NCBI RefSeq assembly: GCF_015680405.1
Contig: NZ_JADLJS010000009.1
Location: 1-64,000, forward strand
Length of the DNA stretch: 64,000 bases
Direction of reading: 5' to 3'
Source: Pseudomonas pudica
Lineage (GTDB): Bacteria > Pseudomonadota > Gammaproteobacteria > Pseudomonadales > Pseudomonadaceae
A model generated the notes under the pieces. That model did no database searches, was not told the DNA's origin, and worked only from the letters and a program-made list of their open reading frames with translations. Made by a program: the position numbers and the translations under genes. Shown piece by piece: positions 60,501-64,000 of the stretch (its first letter is position 1; each line of letters opens with the position of its first letter).

Positions 60501-61098
60501 CTTCACGGTCGCGATTTTCGGCGAACAGCCAGCCGGCGAGGGTCTGGCGCAAGCCGGCACTGCCGGGGTACTGCCGGTCCAGCTGCTGCAACTGCCTGAT
60601 CGCCTCGGGGCGCTGGCCCGGGAGGTTGCCGCGCACGCGCCAGTAGTCCAGGGCCAATTCCAGGCTTGGCGGTTCACCAGCGAACAACTGTTCATAGGCC
60701 GCCAGCGCCTCTTCATTGCGCCCGGTGACCGCCAGCAGGCGAGCCTGCTGCAATTGTCGCACGCGCTCAGGCTGCTGCAGCTCGAGCAGGCGCCTGGCCT
60801 GGCGAGCCTGCAGACTGCCAGGCGCGATAGCGCTGATCCGGGCGCTCAACTGCTCGGCATCGGTACTGTTCTTTTCGCGCAATGCCAGGCTCAGGGCCGC
60901 CAGCAACACATCCGGGTTGCGCGGCTCGAGCAATTGCAGCCGCCCCAGTGCATCGCGCACCAGGTCATCACGATGCAGCGCCTCGCCACGACGCACCTGG
61001 TCCAGCAGCCATTGGCGCTGTTCATCGGCATCCTTGGGTTGCGCGGTGGCCTGGCAGGTCACTGCCGCCAGCATCAGCACACCGATCATTCGCTGCAT
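57580..61098 (-). CDS. bcsC: Cellulose synthase outer-membrane subunit BcsC
   Basis: The protein has 1172 aa: a signal peptide at 1-19, about 800 residues of TPR-rich scaffold (many blocks such as ALRQYPDDASLQGALGYALMRQSRYEDANAAF in outline), and a C-terminal BcsC beta-barrel of about 340 residues. The tail (HGMLYLRYLFEPWRGNLALPVTP) is typical. It exports the cellulose chain across the outer membrane. The start at 61098 (MQRMIGV) has GGAG upstream and overlaps the end of bcsZ by 13 bases. Confidence 0.95.
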   Translation of the reverse strand: MQRMIGVLMLAAVTCQATAQPKDADEQRQWLLDQVRRGEALHRDDLVRDALGRLQLLEPRNPDVLLAALSLALREKNSTDAEQLSARISAIAPGSLQARQARRLLELQQPERVRQLQQARLLAVTGRNEEALAAYEQLFAGEPPSLELALDYWRVRGNLPGQRPEAIRQLQQLDRQYPGSAGLRQTLAGWLFAENRDREALALLDQLSRDPGARDAAAQREFDYLSGQAVSAASAAAWQAFLQRYPASPLQAQASETLQQQRKLLADPSWQAGRRGLALLDKGRNAEAEAQLRRALRQYPDDASLQGALGYALMRQSRYEDANAAFRAASAKEQDTYWISQWKDLESSSQYWALLGKGERALQAKDLRAARAFYQQARQQRPKEEYALLGLADVSLAEGDTAAAERQFLQVRRMAPDNDSAVRGLVRVYQAQSPDKARAYLDSLPLRQQAQFASLRRSLELARLRQQGDQAMQREDWAAASQVLGQATALAPDEPWLVYQLANSLRHLGRTAEADAAFARIVQRQPGDPSTRYAHGLFLESSDRDALALDSLGAVPQGAWNADMHALEQRIRRRMTLASAQQLQAQGRTAEATRLLEAGLARGEGSTDDLMLLADWAAANGEPGKARGYYQRVLAVQPGQPQARLGVIESAVAEGNLAQARHMLAVQVPQLAADDSNAQRRLAAVWVALGEHDQAARMLDQIAAQQARPDPLLRRDAARLVAPDDPQRALDLYAAAMADAQLLQRTAVSPRDDRALTLASREQDDDDWLARSLRSDVDALYRQRNTHVTLMHDYGWREDDGTPGTSELSTQSTLLHVDTPWQDGTAFARVERIGMDAGSFEQNDQRGYTPDFGSCQFVGRTADGKSLPACDGGSQTADGSVLALGWQGSRWAFDLGTTQGYAINNWLGGATVNGDLGQVGWSLTASRRPMSNSLLSFAGARDPRTGVRWGGVTANGATLGLSWDQGGDNGVWASLGHHWLYGENVADNQRTRAMAGWYHRVVEKADERVRVGLTLMHWRHDKDLGGYSLGQGGYYSPQRYTSVGVPVSYAWRNYDWSVLLEGSVSWSQAHSGRSRLYPDAHVNRKVLAQYDVGSNIDAMNDASDSSGLGYRLRGLFERRLSDHWVLGAGFDWQHSDDYAPSHGMLYLRYLFEPWRGNLALPVTPLEPYSEWR

Positions 61099-62198
61099 GG
61101 CGCGCTCCAGGCCGGCAACAGTCGGCCATGCGAGTCGAAACGGTAACGGCCTTGGTCCCAGCCTTGGCCAAACAGCGCCAGCACCTGGCTGTAATAGGCC
61201 TTGGCTTCGACTGGCTGATCGCGCAGGCGCTGACGCTGGGCCGCCAGGCCCGCGACGTGCTCCGGCGATGCTGCCAGCAACGGCAGCAGCGCCGCGGAGA
61301 AACCTGCCGGGCCATGGCCACTGGCAACACCGCTGTGCGCATCCACATGCTCTGGCGGCAGCCCCTGGCGCGTGGTCAATGCCGCCATCGGGGCATAATG
61401 GGCCACCAGTTCGGCGCGCTGCGCCGCGTCCTTGGCCAGCATGCCGACCCACAGGTAGACGCGGATGGCGTCGTAGTCACCTTCACTGCCATGTTGCGGG
61501 TCCGCTGCCAGTTCACCGGCGGGCGTCCACAGCAGCCAGTCCGGGGCAAAGCCCTTTGGCGACGAAGCCAGCCACAGACGCCGCGTGTTGGCCGCCAGCT
61601 CGCCCCACAACGGGTCGACCAGGCTGAAGCGATCGAACAACTGCAGCGGCAAATAGCTGGGATTCAAGCGGGCACCGCGGGCATCCTCGAAGCCGTAGTC
61701 CCCCGGCAGCAGCATCACCCCCAGGCCCGGCAGCTTGCGCACGGTCTGCGCGGCGATACGCCACAGCAGGCGCTGGCCCAGTTGCGTATAGGCCGGCTCG
61801 TCCCACAGGCGCCCGGCTTCAAGCAGGCTGTAGGCAATCCACAGGTCGGCATCGCTGGCGTTGTTGGCATCCAGCACCTGCCACTGCTGCTGGCCGTTGC
61901 GGCCCCACAGCCAGGCGGGCAGATGCCGGGCCAGGTCGCCCTCCGCCAGGTTGTTGCCGGTCCAGCGCAACAACTGCGCGAAGGCTTGCCGGTCATTGCC
62001 CACCAGGGCGAAGAACAGCGCATAGCTCTGCCCTTCCGAGGTGGTGATCAGGCGCTCGTCGCTCGGGTCGATGACCCGACCGTCGACACTCACCAGCTCG
62101 GCCTTGAAGCGGTCCCAGGCCGGCCATGGGCAAGCCGGTGCGGCACTCGTGACAACGGGCAGGCCCAAGGCGACCAGCCCTATCAGCAACTGACGCAT
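61086..62198 (-). CDS. bcsZ: Periplasmic cellulase BcsZ (GH8)
   Basis: This 370-aa GH8 endoglucanase has a signal peptide at 1-~20, the acid residue in TTSEGQSYALFFAL, then NASDADLWIAYSLLEAGRLW and the GSEGDYDAIRVYLWVGM segment. It trims or detangles nascent cellulose in the periplasm. GTG/ATG/ATG starts cluster at 62204-62196; ATG 62198 has the best GGAG spacing. It overlaps bcsC. Confidence 0.93.
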   Translation of the reverse strand: MRQLLIGLVALGLPVVTSAAPACPWPAWDRFKAELVSVDGRVIDPSDERLITTSEGQSYALFFALVGNDRQAFAQLLRWTGNNLAEGDLARHLPAWLWGRNGQQQWQVLDANNASDADLWIAYSLLEAGRLWDEPAYTQLGQRLLWRIAAQTVRKLPGLGVMLLPGDYGFEDARGARLNPSYLPLQLFDRFSLVDPLWGELAANTRRLWLASSPKGFAPDWLLWTPAGELAADPQHGSEGDYDAIRVYLWVGMLAKDAAQRAELVAHYAPMAALTTRQGLPPEHVDAHSGVASGHGPAGFSAALLPLLAASPEHVAGLAAQRQRLRDQPVEAKAYYSQVLALFGQGWDQGRYRFDSHGRLLPAWSAPCSE

Positions 62199-62200
62199 CA

Positions 62201-64000
62201 TCACTCCGCCTCACCCAGGCGGCGCTTGCCTGCCCAGCGCAGTGCCCGCCACAACAGGAAGGCGAACAGCACCACGCAAATGGCCGCGATCGCCGCCAGC
62301 AGCACCGGGTGCTCGGACAGGTGGAACCACAGCAGCAGCCACCACGGCAGCGCGCCGACGAAGTAGTGCTCGCCGACGAACTGGCTGGTGACGCCACTGC
62401 TGCGCACCAGCGTCACCGAACCGGCCACCGCATCGAGCTTGCCCACATCGCCGAGCACGTCGCGCAGCAACGCTTGGTCGCTATCGCTGTTGGCCAGCAG
62501 GGCGACCACACTGCGCTGCTCGTGGAATGGTGACTTCAGCCCGGTGATGGCGGCAATCGGCGCCTGCGCGCTGACGGCCACACGGCTGCTCGCTGCGACC
62601 GCTGCGGTATCGAAGCGCTGGCTGCCCGGCAGCCCGGTACTGCGGCCCTGGAGCAGCCAGTCCCGCTGGGCGCTGAGCAGCAGACCAAGATTTGGCGCAT
62701 CCCCCAGGGCCTCGGGCAGGCTGCCGAGCAGCAGCAAGTCGGCATCGGCCGCTGCGGCCTGCGCCCAGTCATCGACCAGCCGCAGGCCAAGCGCCGGGTA
62801 GCCGATCTGCCCGGCCAGCCCGCCGACCGCATCGAGCAAGGTGCCCACCTGCATCGCCGTGGGCTTGGCCGGCATGACGACCAGCGTTTCGGAAAGGTCG
62901 GCCATGCGGCTGAACGGGAAACCGCTGCGGGCGAATGCGCGCAGGTCGGGCATGGCGATGTAGTGGTGGTAACCGGACAGGTCGATGGTCGAGTTGTCGT
63001 CGATCGCCGCGCGCACATCCACTGGCAACGAGGTCTGGCAGCGGTCGCGCTGGGCGCTGCCCAGGGTGCTGGCAAAGCTGAAATCGAAGCGCAGGCGGTT
63101 GCGGTCGCCGATCTTCAACGCCGGTACCAGCGACTTTTCGGTCAATGCGCTGTTGTCACCCGGTAGCACCGCCAGGCGCATTTCCTCGAGCGTACCGCCG
63201 CGCCGGTCATTGCCCACCAGCGGCATGCTGGTGATGTACTGGTCATTGACACTGATGCTCAGGCGCGATTCGTCGCTCACTGCCGGGGCCGTGTAGCGGT
63301 ACAGCGTACGCAGCGGAATGCCCTGGTTGCGCCACACGAACAGGTCCGGCGGCAGGTTCAGCTCCAGCGTCACCGGCCGCGGTTGCAGGCCGCTGACCTG
63401 CAACTGCTCGGGGTAATCGAGCAGCTCGGCGAAGCGTACCGGGCGGTCGGTGCGTGTCCAGTTCGGTGCATCATAGGGCTGGCGCGGCTGCAGTGCCGTC
63501 ATCTGCTCGACCTTCACCCGGGCACCGCGGAACAGGTTGTTGCCAACCGCCAGCGCCGAAGCGGCCTTGACCAGGTCATCGTCGTTGCGGCCCAGCACCA
63601 GCAGCACCTTGCTGAAGCGATCGTCCGGGTGGTCGATCATCTGCAGTACCGGGCCGTCTACCGGTGGGAACTGCTGCAAGTCGGCGAGGAAGGCCGGGCG
63701 ACGGTCGTTGCTGGCAAACACGATGCTCGGCGTGGGTCTGTCGCCACGGGCCGGCAGGCTGTCGTACAGCACCGGGAAGGTCGCCTTGCGCCACCCGGCC
63801 TGGCTGCCGAAGTAGGACGCCAGGATCGCCGCCGCACGCTGCTCGCCCAGGCTCGGCACGCCGCTGAACACCACCGGCAGGGTTACCTTGCCAGTGTCGC
63901 GCACATCGAAGAACGGCAGCGGGAAGTACGCCAGGTCGTTGTCCAGGGCCAGGGCCTGTTCGTGCAGTTGTACCTGGCTCTTGCGGTTCAGGTTCAGCCA
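62201..64000 (-). CDS. bcsB: Cyclic-di-GMP-associated cellulose synthase subunit BcsB (partial, 5' end beyond window)
   Basis: The last ~599 residues are in the window. The reading frame stays open to the right edge. It shows the BcsB pattern of two carbohydrate-binding-like and flavodoxin-like domains (TLELNLPPDLFVWRNQGIPL, SISVNDQYITSMPL, VVMPAKPTAMQVGTLL) and a C-terminal TM anchor (LLWFHLSEHPVLLAAIAAICVV). BcsB couples the synthase BcsA, expected just beyond the window, to the periplasm. Its stop overlaps the bcsZ starts. Confidence 0.93.
   Translation of the reverse strand, partial: WLNLNRKSQVQLHEQALALDNDLAYFPLPFFDVRDTGKVTLPVVFSGVPSLGEQRAAAILASYFGSQAGWRKATFPVLYDSLPARGDRPTPSIVFASNDRRPAFLADLQQFPPVDGPVLQMIDHPDDRFSKVLLVLGRNDDDLVKAASALAVGNNLFRGARVKVEQMTALQPRQPYDAPNWTRTDRPVRFAELLDYPEQLQVSGLQPRPVTLELNLPPDLFVWRNQGIPLRTLYRYTAPAVSDESRLSISVNDQYITSMPLVGNDRRGGTLEEMRLAVLPGDNSALTEKSLVPALKIGDRNRLRFDFSFASTLGSAQRDRCQTSLPVDVRAAIDDNSTIDLSGYHHYIAMPDLRAFARSGFPFSRMADLSETLVVMPAKPTAMQVGTLLDAVGGLAGQIGYPALGLRLVDDWAQAAAADADLLLLGSLPEALGDAPNLGLLLSAQRDWLLQGRSTGLPGSQRFDTAAVAASSRVAVSAQAPIAAITGLKSPFHEQRSVVALLANSDSDQALLRDVLGDVGKLDAVAGSVTLVRSSGVTSQFVGEHYFVGALPWWLLLWFHLSEHPVLLAAIAAICVVLFAFLLWRALRWAGKRRLGEAE

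Noticed and set aside
1..64000. Regularly spaced short repeats suggesting a CRISPR array
   Set aside because: The repeats found are REP pairs and the 70-bp family, dispersed singly or in inverted pairs; no array of direct repeats with spacers and no cas gene was seen.

Overview
The window is high-GC Pseudomonas chromosome, almost certainly from the P. putida group. The evidence is gene order and product recognition (PQQ/lanthanide ped regulators, LOV/LitR light cluster, spu/puu genes, a second pst operon, the bcs cellulose operon) and the many REP-type inverted repeats (core GTGGGAGCGGGC...GCCCGCG) between genes. No rRNA, tRNA or CRISPR array was recognised. Gene names rest on my reading of the translations and recalled synteny with P. 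putida and P. aeruginosa; no database was searched.

Layout. (1) 0.1-12.1 kb: PQQ-alcohol-oxidation regulatory and accessory region. pedR2/pedS2 are divergent from an ABC-type set (binding protein, beta-propeller, ATPase, permease). A CxxxCW rhodanese-like protein, the AgmR/PedR1 regulator, the NahK-type hybrid kinase with its NosP (FIST) partner, and a porin follow. A shared element, CTACYTTGGTA, lies about 81 bp before two of these start codons, and a variant lies upstream of nosP. (2) 12.3-22.0 kb: a blue-light/photo-oxidative cluster with a MerR (LitR-like) regulator, a short LOV protein, a membrane-lipid operon (SnoaL-like, SDR, FAD amine oxidase-like, DUF1365, CFA synthase-like, DUF2878), an FeS-type photolyase translationally coupled to a DUF2256 zinc-ribbon protein, a chalcone-isomerase-like protein and a second SDR. 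Repeated TGTACA motifs sit in its two promoter regions. (3) 22.1-27.1 kb: polyamine (gamma-glutamyl-putrescine type) catabolism genes flanked by two closely related XRE-cupin regulators. (4) 27.2-32.4 kb: pstSCAB with a Pho box, followed by a Fic-domain protein whose catalytic His is replaced by Gln and an overlapping HAD phosphatase-like gene.

(5) 32.7-43.2 kb: ordinary accessory and housekeeping genes (stress-type basic protein, MAPEG remnant, tandem Usp, MFS exporter, Kup, a tandem pair of secreted Gly-rich proteins, a chemoreceptor, a TPR protein, a DUF1835 protein). (6) 43.5-47.8 kb: a MocR regulator divergent from a single ORF that fuses a 2Fe-2S/FAD/NAD reductase to an M24 metallopeptidase domain, then a DapA-family aldolase. 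(7) 48.2-53.6 kb: an orphan type VI secretion island (tssL, vgrG, adaptor, a VasX-like effector reduced to its two ends, DUF6708, PAAR) with a base-composition break inside DUF6708. (8) 53.8-57.5 kb: 5-oxoprolinase pxpABC with a divergent LysR regulator. (9) 57.6-64.0 kb: bcsC, bcsZ and the 3' part of bcsB (cellulose synthesis), running off the right edge.

The candidates for less-described biology are the reductase-M24 fusion, the His-less Fic/HAD pair behind pst, the photolyase-DUF2256 coupling within the LOV/LitR regulon, the shared promoter element of the PQQ genes, a REP-associated 70-bp repeat family, and the decaying T6SS effector island.
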